Position numbers and translations under genes: made by a program
Notes under the pieces: model-generated
The model's database searches: none
Seen by the model: only the letters and a program-made list of their open reading frames with translations
Told to the model about the DNA's origin: nothing
Assembly (NCBI GenBank): GCA_965197795.1
Contig: OZ240228.1
Span: 372,001-436,000, forward strand
From: WHTK01 sp965197795
Lineage (GTDB): Bacteria > Chloroflexota > Dehalococcoidia > DSTF01 > WHTK01
DNA length: 64,000 nucleotides
Direction: 5' to 3'
Shown here: positions 1 through 8,393 of the stretch, one piece after another
Position numbering within the stretch: the stretch's first letter is position 1
How the letters are laid out: each line of letters begins with the position of its first letter

Positions 1-1146
1 CACCATTTCCTGCTTTCGCTGCGTCAGACGCTCGCGCCGCGCTTCGATGCGCGACAGGTCGCTCGTCGTTAGCAGGCCGGTCGCCGCGTCGTAGATGGCC
101 TTCGCGGCGCCGGAGGGCGAACAGGTCAGCCAGAGGTCGGCGCGCTGCTCGAAGGTCTTGAGGCGCGAGAAGACGGGGTCGGTGCTGACCCAGGCGACCT
201 TCGCCGCCGGGCCGGGGCCGGCATCCGGCAGGTACGGCACGATGTCCTCCACCACGAGTACGACGTCCGCGTCTCGAGCCGTTGGGCCGGTGCCGTAGAG
301 CGGGTGCGTAGCCGGGAAGTTCATGCGGTCTGATTGAGCTGACTCCTGGACCGGGATGACGAGCAGCTCGCAGAGGCGTACGAGCGCTTCGAGTGCCGCG
401 GGATCGCGCCCGCTGCGGGACGTGAAGAGGATCGGGTTCTCTGCCTTGACCAGCCAGCCGGCGATCTCCCTGGCATCGTCCGGGTTGGGATAGGACGGCC
501 TGGCGACGCCCATTTGCGCCAGCGTGGGAAAGGACGTAGCGCCGGGCATCGGCAGCGAAGCGGTCTCGAGCGGCACCGAGAGGTAGACCGGGCCGCGAGG
601 CTCGCTCATAGCGAGTTGGAGCAGCCGGCTGACCATGAGGCCGGGGTTGTCCTGGTGCTCCAGGCGGTGATCCGCCTTGGTGTACTGGCGCACGATCTCG
701 CCCTGGTCGCGCGGCTCCTGCAACCATTGCTGCATGCCGCCGCGAGCGCCGGGCATCGAGCCCGGGTAGGCCCTGGGACCAGTACCGGCGGTCATCAGCA
801 CGGGAAAACCGCCGCGCCAGGCCGTATGCAGGGCGGCGCCGGAATGCAGCGTCCCCACGTCGACGTGCACCGCGGTTGCCGCCGGCTTGCCGGTCACCAT
901 CGTATTGCCCATCGCCGCGTTCAACGCGACACTCTCGTGAATCATCGTGACCAGCCGCGGCGCCGGGCGGCCTAGCTGGTTGGCCTTGGCGATCGCCTCC
1001 TGGTAGAAGGCGAGTTCAGACCCCGAGACGAAGAAGAGGTTGTCGATGCCGCCCAGCTTCATCGAAGCCACGAGGGCGTCCGACCATTCCTCGGCGGGGT
1101 ATTCGCTCCAGGCGGCGTCTCCGGCTCGCGTCAACACGTCCTGCAT
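1..1146 (-). CDS. Thiamine-diphosphate-dependent enzyme (acetolactate synthase/benzoylformate decarboxylase type), C-terminus off the left edge
   Basis: An open frame of 382 codons runs from ATG at 1146 through the left edge without a stop. The N-terminal ThDP-binding domain is clear: Glu71 in the motif HESVALNAAMGN matches the glutamate that activates the cofactor, followed by HVDVGT near residue 94 and the GGFPVLMTAG segment near 107. The central domain follows, and the C-terminal pyrophosphate-binding domain is missing because the window ends. Such enzymes decarboxylate or ligate 2-oxo acids; the substrate cannot be told from this half. The two-gene context (VOC protein, Rieske oxygenase) suggests a catabolic role, which is inference. 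Confidence 0.85.
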   Translation of the reverse strand, partial: MQDVLTRAGDAAWSEYPAEEWSDALVASMKLGGIDNLFFVSGSELAFYQEAIAKANQLGRPAPRLVTMIHESVALNAAMGNTMVTGKPAATAVHVDVGTLHSGAALHTAWRGGFPVLMTAGTGPRAYPGSMPGARGGMQQWLQEPRDQGEIVRQYTKADHRLEHQDNPGLMVSRLLQLAMSEPRGPVYLSVPLETASLPMPGATSFPTLAQMGVARPSYPNPDDAREIAGWLVKAENPILFTSRSGRDPAALEALVRLCELLVIPVQESAQSDRMNFPATHPLYGTGPTARDADVVLVVEDIVPYLPDAGPGPAAKVAWVSTDPVFSRLKTFEQRADLWLTCSPSGAAKAIYDAATGLLTTSDLSRIEARRERLTQRKQEMV

Positions 1147-1163
1147 GGCGCTTCTCCTATCGT

Positions 1164-1310
1164 TAAAGCCGGGGCTCCGCCCCGAGACCCCACTAAAGGG
1201 GCGTTTGGGGCGGAGGATTCACATAAAGGCGGGGCTCTGCCCCGAGCCACTGTAAAGCCGGGGCTCCGCCCCGAGATCCCCACTGACGGGGCGTCCGGGT
1301 GGAGGATCTA
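1164..1310. repeat. Tandem GC-rich palindromic intergenic repeats
   Basis: Two near-identical units of about 57 bp (1164-1219 and 1253-1310) and a half unit (1223-1246) each start TAAAG(C/G)C and contain the self-complementary core GGGGCTCCGCCCC; the full units add a second hairpin-forming half and end GGAGGAT. They lie downstream of the stop of the VOC gene and upstream of the ThDP enzyme start. They look like repeated extragenic palindromes that could act in transcript termination or stability. Confidence 0.75.
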
Positions 1311-1365
1311 TGACGAGGCGCCCAGGTTCCCGCAGAGGGCGCGGGGCGTCAGTCGCTTCCGGTGA

Positions 1366-1770
1366 CTACTTGGTCCCGGCCCAGCCGTGCTCCGAGAGGT
1401 CGATCGTGACGCCGTCCGGTCCCGTGAACTTGACCTCGACGTTGCCGTGGCTGTCCATCTTCCCCGTGCCCGCATACGGTCGGAGCACGGCGCCGGCGGC
1501 CTCGAACTGCGCGCGGGCCTCCGCCATGTTCTCAACCTCGAGACCGAAGTGATGCACGCCGGTGTGGCGCGGTGCGCCCTCCGTCGTCGCGGGCTCATCG
1601 GCCTTGAATTTGAGGATCGCCAAGTTCACGTGGCCATCCGTGAGGTAGTAACCCTCGGCGGTGGCTGAGTTCACCTTGCCGACGCGCTCCAATCCGAGGC
1701 CTTCGATATAGAAGTTGGCGGTGGCCTCTACGTCCTGGGTGCTGATCGCGATATGTCTGATGCGAGCCAT
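1366..1770 (-). CDS. VOC-superfamily protein (glyoxalase/bleomycin-resistance/dioxygenase fold)
   Basis: A 134-residue protein from ATG at 1770. It begins RIRHIAISTQDVEATANFY, the first beta-alpha-beta-beta-beta module of the VOC fold, with a second module starting near residue 73 at HTGVHHFGLEVENM. The histidine near the N-terminus, the GVHHFG histidine and an acidic residue in the C-terminal VTIDLSEH are in the usual metal-ligand places. The length is typical of single-domain members (glyoxalase I, extradiol-like enzymes, methylmalonyl-CoA epimerase). The exact reaction is not evident. It is divergent from the Rieske gene at 1935, so the 165-bp gap probably holds both promoters. Confidence 0.8.
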   Translation of the reverse strand: MARIRHIAISTQDVEATANFYIEGLGLERVGKVNSATAEGYYLTDGHVNLAILKFKADEPATTEGAPRHTGVHHFGLEVENMAEARAQFEAAGAVLRPYAGTGKMDSHGNVEVKFTGPDGVTIDLSEHGWAGTK

Positions 1771-1934
1771 GGTAGCCCTCCTGAGCCGGCGTCGCATCAA
1801 GTCAACGACGCTCTTGCGGCAATGCTCGTATTCGCCACGCGCGATGTCAACGATGGCGGCGGCGTCTGAGCGCTCGGCACTCGGCCGATATCCGCTGTAT
1901 ATTGACTCCTGAAGAGCCTCAAAGGAGCACGAGA

Positions 1935-3296
1935 ATGCTGAGTACGCGAGACAACGAGCTGATGTGCCAAGTGGGTCCAGGGACGCTGATGGGTGACCTG
2001 ATGCGCCAGTACTGGCTGCCGGCCCTGATGACGTCGGAGCTGGGCGAGCCGGATGGGCCGCCGCTGCGCGTACGCCTGCTTGGCGAGGATCTGGTCGCGT
2101 TTCGAGCCTCTTCAGGCGATGTCGGATTAGTCCAAAACGCCTGCCCGCATCGAGGGGCATCGATATTCTTTGGGCGCAACGAAGAAGACGGCCTGCGCTG
2201 CGTCTACCACGGCTGGAAGTTCGACGTGGCCGGCGCCTGCATCGACATGCCTTCCGAGCCGGCCGAAAGCAACTTCAAGAGCAAGGTGCGTACGAAGGCA
2301 TATGCCTGCCGCGAGCGTAACGGTGTGATCTGGGCTTATCTGGGCCAGAGAGCTGAGCCGCCGGAGCTGCCGCAGATCGAGCCCAACATGGTCGCCGCCC
2401 CGGACGTGAGGGTGCAGAAGGTGCTGCGCGACTGCAACTGGATGCAGGCGCTGGAAGGCGACATCGACACGAGCCATCTGAGCTTCCTGCACCTCGGTGC
2501 GGTCAAGCCGGAAGACGCCGCGCCTGGCAGCTTTGACTACTACGGCGTGCGGGACCGCGCCCCGAAATACGACGTGCATGAGACCGAGTTCGGGACGACG
2601 TACGGCGCCTACCGGCCGGCGGAGGAAGACACCTACTACTGGCGCATCGCCAACTTCCTGTTCCCGTTCTACACGATGATCCCGACGGGGACGCTGGGCG
2701 TCGCGGTTCACGTCCGGGCCTGGGTGCCTGTGGACGACGAGCACGTCATGTACTGGAGCATGAACCTGACGCGGTCGAGGCAGGTGGGCCGCCGGGGACA
2801 GGCGGGCACCGAGAGCAACGCGGCGAGCGGACGCCCGGTGGGGGCAGAAGCGACACGCCGGCAGACCGGTGGCTTCGAGTATGAGGAGTTCAACTCCGGC
2901 TGGTTGGGGCGCTGGCGTCTGACGCAGAACAGGTCAAACGACTACGGAATCGATCGCGTGGCGCAGAGCAGCGGCGACAATTTCACGGGCATCCCCGGAA
3001 TCTTCCAGCAGGACCAGGCGGTGACGGAGAGCATGGGTGCCGTTTACATACGGTCCCAGGAGCACCTGGGAACCACGGACGCGATGATCATCTGGACCCG
3101 ACGGCGCGTGATCAACGCGGCGAAGGCGCTGCGTGAGAACAATGAGACACCGCCAGGCGTGGAAAACGCGGAGTTCTATCGCACGCGCTCAGGCAGCGTG
3201 ATCTTGCCGAGGTCCGCCAGCTGGATGGAAGCGACGCAAGAAGCACGCTGGCCGAAAGTGGAGGTGGGCGCTCCAATCGAGAACGTTGGCGTCTAG
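1935..3296 (+). CDS. Rieske non-heme iron oxygenase, catalytic subunit (phthalate 4,5-dioxygenase-like), paralogue 1
   Basis: A 453-residue terminal oxygenase. The ATG at 1935 is chosen because AAAGGAG lies at 1921-1927 and the N-terminal motif shared by the paralogues here (M-L-x3-D-N-E-L) then starts the protein. The Rieske [2Fe-2S] ligands are Cys70, His72 (CPHRG), Cys89 and His92 (CVYHGW). The catalytic iron site is D-x2-H-x4-H, Asp178/His181/His186. Enzymes of this type insert oxygen into an aromatic ring using electrons from a separate reductase, which is not encoded nearby. A low-complexity Arg/Gly/Ala stretch near residues 280-315 is absent from most paralogues. Closest paralogue in the window is the gene at 33320. 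Confidence 0.93.
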   Translation: MLSTRDNELMCQVGPGTLMGDLMRQYWLPALMTSELGEPDGPPLRVRLLGEDLVAFRASSGDVGLVQNACPHRGASIFFGRNEEDGLRCVYHGWKFDVAGACIDMPSEPAESNFKSKVRTKAYACRERNGVIWAYLGQRAEPPELPQIEPNMVAAPDVRVQKVLRDCNWMQALEGDIDTSHLSFLHLGAVKPEDAAPGSFDYYGVRDRAPKYDVHETEFGTTYGAYRPAEEDTYYWRIANFLFPFYTMIPTGTLGVAVHVRAWVPVDDEHVMYWSMNLTRSRQVGRRGQAGTESNAASGRPVGAEATRRQTGGFEYEEFNSGWLGRWRLTQNRSNDYGIDRVAQSSGDNFTGIPGIFQQDQAVTESMGAVYIRSQEHLGTTDAMIIWTRRRVINAAKALRENNETPPGVENAEFYRTRSGSVILPRSASWMEATQEARWPKVEVGAPIENVGV

Positions 3297-3330
3297 GTAG
3301 ACCGGCCCCGGGCTTCGCGTATCGAAGGCT

Positions 3331-3358
3331 CCGCGGGAGTCGCGGGCGACTCCCGCGG
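3331..3358. terminator. Strong hairpin after Rieske gene 1
   Basis: A perfect 12-bp stem (CCGCGGGAGTCG with its complement) closes a CGGG loop 35 bp after the stop of the Rieske gene. There is no T-tract, so it could be a factor-dependent terminator or a 3'-end stabiliser. Confidence 0.55.
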
Positions 3359-3506
3359 CCGAGTCTTAACCAGGCTTCGTCGAGCCGCGGAGGGCGTGAA
3401 TTGGCGGGAGCTGCGCCGAACCAGCATTCGCGCCCCGACTACTCAATCTGGAGTATGCTGCGTGCGTCCCCCGCGATCGTCCCTGTTTACCCTCAGGAGG
3501 GCATTC

Positions 3507-4466
3507 ATGACCACCGCGATTGCTACGTCTTACCTTACGTCCGGAGACTTCGCCTTTGAAGCCGATGACGACTGGGCGAAGATCCCTCCTGGCTTCGAGT
3601 TCCCGGAAGCGGCCGGTGTGGACGTCGATGAGAACGACGACGTCTACGTGTTCAACCGCGGGCCACACCCGGTCATCGTTTTCGATAAGGACGGCAACTT
3701 CCTACGGTCCTTCGGCGAAGATACGTTTACCGAGCGCGAGCACGGCATCCACATCAGTCCGGACGGCTTCTGCTACCTGGTCGCCGACTCGCTGCACGCG
3801 ATCCACAAGTTCGACTTGCAGGGCAAGCTGATCTGGACGCTCGGCGAGTCCGGCAAAGAGGCGCCGAAGTGGAGCGGCCAGCCGTTCAACCGGCCAACCC
3901 ACATGGCCGTCTCGCCAAAGAGCGGCGACATCTTCGTGACCGACGGCTACGGCAACTCTCGCGTGCACCGCTACTCACCCGACGGCAAGCTGCTGCTCTC
4001 CTGGGGCGAAGTGGGCTCCGACGCCGGCGAGTTCATGAACCCGCACAACGTGGTCGTGGACGAGGACGAGTACGTCTACGTCGCGGACCGCGAGAACAAC
4101 CGGGTGCAGGTCTTCGACGGTCAGGGCCGCGTCGAGGCGATCTGGAACCAGGTGTTCCGGGCAGATGGGATGTGCCGTGACGCCAACGGCATCTTTTACG
4201 TTGGCGAGCTCGTCGCGATGCACGACACTAACGCACTCGGCCACCGCATAACGATCCTCAGCAAATTCGGACGGCGGCTGGCGCGCATCGGTTCGCCGGT
4301 GCAGGGCGACGGACCGGGCGAGTTCAACGCGATCCACGGCTGTGCCGCCGACTCGCAGGGCAATCTTTATATGGCTGAGGTGTCCTACACCATGCGGGGC
4401 CGTCGCGAAGACCCGCCGAAGATCTACAAAGGCCTGCGCCGTCTGAAGAAGGTGTCCGCCGGCTAA
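3507..4466 (+). CDS. NHL-repeat / SMP-30-like beta-propeller protein
   Basis: A 319-residue protein beginning at ATG 3507, six bases after AGGAGG (3495-3500). It contains repeated NHL-type blades, for example AAGVDVDENDDVYVFNRG, HMAVSPKSGDIFVTDGYGNS and NVVVDEDEYVYVADRENNR, which build a six-bladed beta-propeller. Related proteins include peptidyl-alpha-hydroxyglycine lyase-like and gluconolactonase/SMP-30-like hydrolases. No signal peptide is visible, so it is probably cytoplasmic. It follows Rieske gene 1 on the same strand with a hairpin between, so it is likely its own unit. The enzymatic role is unknown. Confidence 0.85.
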   Translation: MTTAIATSYLTSGDFAFEADDDWAKIPPGFEFPEAAGVDVDENDDVYVFNRGPHPVIVFDKDGNFLRSFGEDTFTEREHGIHISPDGFCYLVADSLHAIHKFDLQGKLIWTLGESGKEAPKWSGQPFNRPTHMAVSPKSGDIFVTDGYGNSRVHRYSPDGKLLLSWGEVGSDAGEFMNPHNVVVDEDEYVYVADRENNRVQVFDGQGRVEAIWNQVFRADGMCRDANGIFYVGELVAMHDTNALGHRITILSKFGRRLARIGSPVQGDGPGEFNAIHGCAADSQGNLYMAEVSYTMRGRREDPPKIYKGLRRLKKVSAG

Positions 4467-4496
4467 GGCTGGACGCATAGGAAATGACGGCGCCAT

Positions 4497-4528
4497 CTAC
4501 GAGGCCGACTTCGAAGTCGGCCTCGTAG
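4497..4528. terminator. 32-bp perfect palindrome after the NHL gene
   Basis: The segment starting CTACGAGGCCGACTTC is followed directly by its exact reverse complement, giving a 16-bp arm palindrome 30 bp after the NHL gene stop. A terminator hairpin is the likeliest role. Confidence 0.55.
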
Positions 4529-4618
4529 CGCATTGGCTGACCTATAGGACTTTCAGATAGGGCCTCTTAGTTCTCATGTCTCCCAAGCGAAGCGCTTGTT
4601 CTCTCGAAGAGAAGCACG

Positions 4619-5784
4619 ATGTTCAGCACTTTCAGAATCGGACGAATCCTCGGCATCGACATCAACCTGCACTGGAGCTGGGTGTTCATCTTCGTGCTCG
4701 TCACCTGGACGTTCGCGACCGGCCTTCTCGAGGAGGTCTACCCGGGCTGGAGCGATCTTCAGCGCTGGCTCGCGGGCGCACTCGTGTCGGGCATCTTCTT
4801 CTCATCGATTCTGATCCACGAGCTATCGCACTCCATCGTGGCACGGCGTTATGGAATTCCGGTCTCCAGCATCACGCTCTTCGTCTTCGGCGGAGTCTCC
4901 AGCCTGGGTCAGGAGCCCGGCAGCGCCAGGCAGGAGTTCTGGATCGCGATCGTCGGGCCGTTGGCCAGCTTCGCGATGGCGGTGGTCTTCGCCATCGGAT
5001 TCGTGGCCATTAACGACGTGGAATCCGGCGTCGCGGACGTGTCGGGCAGGCTTGCCGTGATTAATGCCGCGATCGGCGTATTTAACCTGATTCCCGGCTT
5101 CCCCCTCGATGGCGGGCGAGTGCTGCGCAGCCTGTTCTGGGCCGGAATCGCAGCCTTCTTGATGCGACGCGTATGGCATCCCGCGTTGGTGTGTACGTCG
5201 CCTACTTGATCATGGGCCTCGGTTTGCTATCGATCTTCCGCGGCGACGCCGTCAGCGGAATATGGCTGCTGCTGATCGGCAACTTCTTGCGCGCGATTTC
5301 GGTGGCCAGCTATCAGCAACTGGTCACGGAACGGACGCTCAAAGGCATTCCCGCCAGCAGGCTTGCACGCAGCGATTACGCGAAGGTTGGACCGGAGCAG
5401 ACCATCGCAGAGATCGTCGAAGACCTTTTCCTGGCAGGCAGCAGGCGCTGCTTGCCGGTCATAGACGGCGAGGAGCTGCGAGGCGTGCTTACCCTCTCGG
5501 ACGTCAGGCGCGTGCCGCGGGGGAGCTGGAACACCGCGACGGCTCACCAGGCAATGACTCCCTTCGCCGAGCTCAAGACGGTGCGAACCAACGATGAGCT
5601 CTCAGACGTGCTCAAGTTGATGGCCGCCGGCGGCCTGAATCAAATCCCCGTCGTAGATGGGAACCTGCTTCGAGGCATGATCGAGCGGTCGGACATTATC
5701 GAGTTCATCCACGCGCGCCAGATGCTGGGCAACGACACAACGCCGGAGAGCATCGATCCTGAGATCGCCAGGCCGAGCCGATAG
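4619..5784 (+). pseudogene. Site-2 protease family (M50) metalloprotease with C-terminal CBS pair, frameshifted
   Basis: The first part (4619 to about 5155) is a membrane zinc protease: hydrophobic segments, HELSH near residue 68 (HExxH) and NLIPGFPLDGGR near residue 158 (the third zinc ligand motif). The second part, in the next frame, resumes as DATRMASRVGVYVAYL, has more membrane helices and then two CBS domains ending at 5784. Family members with this layout are single proteins of about 380 residues, so one base appears to be lost near 5155. S2P enzymes cut substrates inside membranes, and CBS domains usually sense adenine nucleotides. It may be a real pseudogene or a sequencing indel. 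Confidence 0.8.
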
Positions 5785-5857
5785 CCCGGTACAGAACTCA
5801 CAGCTTGCGCGATAGGAGCGGTCGCAATTCGCGCACGTCTCGGATTTTCTCGAGGTT

Positions 5858-7181
5858 TCATATCGCATCGCAGAGTTCCCGGCTACGTCGTGCGCCGAGT
5901 CGATGCGCCATGAGGTGATAGCACTTCTCGTCCACCTCCGCCCTGGCCATGGGGTTTTCCGCGGTGCCTCGCACGGCCCTCGTGTGGTGATGCAGCTCAC
6001 GTCCATCCCTCAGCTTCAGCTCGACGATCCCCTCGCGCCCCGGCAGCCTTGCCTGTAGATCATCGTCGCCAAACAGCTCGATACGCTGCCGAACCTGCAT
6101 GGTTGGCCGGTGGCGCATCCGCGGTTCGTCATGGGCGGACTCGAAGGTCACGATGCCGTCCATGAGCATCACGGCACACATCTGCTGCATGCAGATGTCT
6201 GGCATCGCGCGGTTGTCGGTCGTAGTGGCGCCGGTGTGTGAGACACGGATGACGGCACGCTCGACCTGATCGGCCGTCAGTCCGTGGGCGCGGATCAACT
6301 CTAGCAGCGAGTCGAGCGGGGCCTGTATTGGTGAGCCTACCGACCATCGCTTGATGTTCGTATTCATGATCTCGAAGGTCGTCCCGAGACCCCGGATGAG
6401 CTCGTTGGGGTCGGCTACACGGCCGGCGTGCGTGTAGGCTGAAAGAAGTTGCGAGGGCCGGTGAACATGTCGTCCGTCGTGGTGAAGCCGTGCAGCACGA
6501 ACGATGCGGCGGTGACACCGTTGCGCGCCGGCATGCCTCCGAAGTCGAACGCCTTCTCGATGTGGTCGAGATCGCCGATCCACGAGCCTACCCCGGAGGC
6601 CTGTTGGCCGGCGTAAGTCAGCACGTGGCGCATACGCGCGGCATCCAGGCGAGCCAGCGCGCCGGCCGCCGCGGCAGCGCCGAATGTCGGCCCGAAGCTG
6701 TGGGTCGAGTGTCCTTCTTCGCGAAACTCGAGCGCGTTCAGGGCCATCGTGAATCGTGTGCCGATGTCGTAGCCGAGCGCGATGGCCCTGAGCAGCGCGG
6801 TTCCTCCGGCACCACGGGCCTCTGCCATGGCTAGCGCGGCGGCGACGACGCCACAGCCGGGGTGCGTCTGCGAGGCGGCGTGGGAGTCATCGGTTTCGTC
6901 TGAGTGCGCCAGCATTCCGTTGCGAGTGCCGCGTTTTCGACGGTCGTGAGGTAGCCGGTGCCGACCGCCGACGCCTCTTCCGGCCCGGCGCGATTCCTGG
7001 CGTAGGCGATGGCCTTGCGCCCGGGCAGCAGAGGCTGCCCGGAAACCATGGCGGCCAGCGTGTCCAGGAGATGATGCTTGGTCTTCTCTTGGACCTCTGC
7101 CGGGAGCGGCTCTCGCGGCGCAGCCGCCATGTAGGCTGCCAGTTCCCTGGTCGGCGGCGGAGAAGTGGGAATTTCGCTCAT
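5858..7181 (-). pseudogene. MmgE/PrpD family protein (2-methylcitrate dehydratase-like), two frame breaks
   Basis: Reading leftwards from ATG at 7181, the N-terminal piece (MSEIPTSPPPTRELAAYMAA, later HHLLDTLAAMVSGQ) switches frame near 6920 to NGMLAHSDETDDSHAASQTHPG, then again near 6437 to YTHAGRVADPNELIRGLG, and ends at 5858. The HSDETDD segment and GPTFGAAAAAGALARLD are typical of MmgE/PrpD. Members dehydrate 2-methylcitrate or isomerise itaconate-type acids in the cytoplasm. Both breaks are single-base. Its ATG overlaps the stop of an SDR stub (ATGA), showing the remains of an operon. It is either decayed or interrupted by sequencing errors. Confidence 0.8.
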
Positions 7182-7260
7182 GGCATGTAGCCTCCGCCGT
7201 TGACGTGGATTGTCTGGCCTGTGACGTGACAGCCCGCTGCGTGCGCCTGAAGACTGCCGG
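7178..7260 (-). pseudogene. C-terminal stub of an SDR (FabG-like) dehydrogenase
   Basis: Reading leftwards, the last about 25 codons give GCHVTGQTIHVNGGGYMP and a TGA that overlaps the ATG of the MmgE/PrpD gene. This tail is the classic C-terminus of short-chain dehydrogenases. No Rossmann N-terminus or catalytic YxxxK lies upstream: the sequence gives way to the promoter region of the next gene. The rest of the gene was deleted before or during rearrangement of this locus. Confidence 0.75.
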
Positions 7261-7328
7261 CCCGCGGTCGAGTATGTGGTTACGGCTCTTTACGGGTCAA
7301 TGCGATCTATGAGGCCGCCCAGGCTGGA

Positions 7329-7356
7329 TTGACTTTTCGTGGCAGCGTGCTAGAAA
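7329..7356 (+). promoter_or_regulatory. Predicted sigma-70-type promoter of Rieske gene 2
   Basis: TTGACT (7329-7334) and TAGAAA (7351-7356) are separated by 16 bp and lie upstream of GAGGAG (7375-7380) and the ATG at 7386. This would have driven Rieske gene 2 before the mobile element inserted. Confidence 0.5.
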
Positions 7357-7385
7357 GAATTGCCAGGTAGCGGCGAGGAGGCGAC

Positions 7386-7401
7386 ATGCTAAGCAAAGAA
7401 G
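7386..7401 (+). pseudogene. 5' fragment of Rieske oxygenase gene 2, cut off by the mobile element
   Basis: ATG plus the codons for L-S-K-E and one further base, preceded by a good ribosome site, end exactly at the left edge of the mobile element. The coding frame resumes at 10906 after the right target duplication. Joining 7401 to 10906 restores MLSKEENDLLCRVGPDTPMG, the N-terminus shared with the other Rieske paralogues. Confidence 0.9.
7394..7401. repeat. Target-site duplication, left copy (CAAAGAAG)
   Basis: The 8 bp CAAAGAAG abut the left inverted repeat and recur at 10898-10905 directly after the right inverted repeat. Eight-base duplications are characteristic of the IS1595 family. Confidence 0.93.
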
Positions 7402-7425
7402 GGGAATTACATACCAATTTACCCC
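7402..7425. repeat. Left terminal inverted repeat of the mobile element
   Basis: 24 bp beginning GGGAATTACATACC and ending TTTACCCC. It differs from the complement of the right repeat (10874-10897) at one position only (ACATACC versus ATATACC). Confidence 0.93.
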
Positions 7426-7543
7426 AGGCGGAAGAAGCGATCCTGCTCAGCGGCTCCTAGGGGTGCTCAGGCTCGATGAGCGTCTGCCCATTGACGCATC
7501 GGTATACGCGATAAACACCTTGGCACAATGATGAGTTCATAGG

Positions 7544-7563
7544 TACGCTCGCATGCGAGCGTA
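7544..7563. promoter_or_regulatory. 20-bp perfect palindrome upstream of hicB
   Basis: TACGCTCGCATGCGAGCGTA lies 52 bp before the hicB start. Antitoxins of toxin-antitoxin systems commonly bind such palindromes to repress their own operon, so an operator is likely; a hairpin in the leader RNA is the alternative. Confidence 0.5.
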
Positions 7564-7615
7564 AATTCCGCAGGAAGAACCCCGCCATCGGGCAAGCTCA
7601 AGGGGGGAACTAGAG

Positions 7616-7918
7616 ATGGGTCGCACCGTTATTCTGACTGGAATCGTTGAGGAAGAGGATGGCCAGTTCGTATCAACTTGCTGTGAACTTGGCACTTCAA
7701 GTTGCGGCGACACTGTTCAGGAAGCCTTTGCGAATCTCGAAGAAGCTATCTGGGTTCATCTCACCGCTTTAGAGGAAGTTGGCGAGTTAGACAGGGTATT
7801 GCGTGAAAGAAATATTAGTGACGTTGAATCAATCCTGGCCGAACACAGTATCCCCTTGAACGTTCCGGTAGGTAAAATGTTCAAGGCCATAAAACATGAA
7901 CTTCCTGTGCTCGCCTAG
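7616..7918 (+). CDS. hicB: HicB-like type II antitoxin
   Basis: A 100-residue protein starting at ATG 7616 after a GGGGGG-type ribosome site. It begins with a beta strand (RTVILTGIVEEEDGQFVSTC), continues CELGTSSCGDTVQEAFANLEEAIWVHL and so matches the partial RNase-H fold of HicB, whose pattern is a degenerate substrate-binding domain that neutralises HicA. The C-terminus (VGKMFKAIKHELPVLA) is short and shows no clear ribbon-helix-helix or HTH domain. The adjoining toxin gene is broken, so the antitoxin is an orphan here. Codon use is more AT-rich than in the flanking genes, consistent with arrival on the element. Confidence 0.8.
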   Translation: MGRTVILTGIVEEEDGQFVSTCCELGTSSCGDTVQEAFANLEEAIWVHLTALEEVGELDRVLRERNISDVESILAEHSIPLNVPVGKMFKAIKHELPVLA

Positions 7919-7927
7919 CTACTTACT

Positions 7928-8008
7928 GTGCAATACAACAAGCTTCCTCTTTGTTCTAGTCGCCAATTGACCCGTGCCCTTAAACGGCTAGGACTCGATC
8001 TACATTGA
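7928..8008 (+). pseudogene. hicA: Truncated HicA toxin (N-terminal fragment)
   Basis: From GTG at 7928 the frame reads VQYNKLPLCSSRQLTRALKR, then LGLDLH and a TGA. The KLP...SRQLTRALKRLG pattern is the first strand and helix of HicA, a small RNA-binding toxin that cleaves mRNA. The catalytic histidine and the rest of the domain are gone: the sequence runs directly into a DUF2283 frame from 7992. It follows hicB instead of preceding it. Confidence 0.7.
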
Positions 8009-8198
8009 GTTTGAGTCAGGGACGGCGGGTTACGCGAAGGAGTTGGACGATAACCGCATTGTCGACTTCTCGTTGAATCCCGGTCAGCCGATTGGGGTCT
8101 GTCTCCACCAGATCAGCGAGGGCGTTCTCATAGACGGGCTTCCTCAGCCGGACAAGGTACGGACCATTCTTGAGGCACTGAACATCCCAACGCGCTAG
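7992..8198 (+). pseudogene. DUF2283 family C-terminal fragment fused to the hicA remnant by deletion
   Basis: The frame from 7992 reads DSIYIEFESGTAGYAKELDD, then NRIVDFSLNPGQPIG and ends GLPQPDKVRTILEALNIPTR at 8198. DUF2283 proteins are small beta-rich proteins with the start pattern YDxxxDxLYI, often near toxin-antitoxin genes. Here the first few residues and the start codon are missing and an in-frame stop lies immediately before 7992. The join to HicA at about 7990 shows a deletion that removed the end of one gene and the start of another. Confidence 0.55.
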
Positions 8199-8212
8199 GG
8201 CTACCCCCTCAC

Positions 8213-8344
8213 CTAGCCCTCAATCAGATCCTGATACCGGAGCCGCTTCCCCGTCATGCCGCCAGCGATGCGCTGCATCTGGTCGATGGTGTCGGCGGCT
8301 AGGGCCTTACTCAGCCGCAACGAGTCCGCGATGTCGCTTGACAT
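8213..8344 (-). other. Small ORF resembling the C-terminal tail of an IS1595 transposase
   Basis: An ATG at 8344 opens 43 codons on the minus strand ending at 8213. The end of the product, DTIDQMQRIAGGMTGKRLRY then QDLIEG, aligns with the end of the transposase in this element (DTATQMAAMVLGSNGKRLRY then EDLIA). It therefore looks like the tail of a second, diverged transposase in opposite orientation, not an independent gene. No ribosome site was evident. It sits back to back with the transposase promoter. Confidence 0.5.
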
Positions 8345-8366
8345 TCATAGCTGAGTAGGGTAAACT
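8338..8366 (+). promoter_or_regulatory. Promoter of the transposase operon
   Basis: TTGACA (8338-8343) and TAAACT (8361-8366) are 17 bp apart. A short hairpin (CTCTC at 8368-8372, GAGAG at 8378-8382) follows and partly covers the GGGAG ribosome site at 8382-8386, seven bases before the ATG. This could dampen transposase translation. Confidence 0.6.
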
Positions 8367-8393
8367 TCTCTCATAAAGAGAGGGAGTAACCTG

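Noticed and set aside
1164..1310. A CRISPR array
   Set aside because: The units are adjacent palindromes without unique spacers, and no cas gene is in the window.
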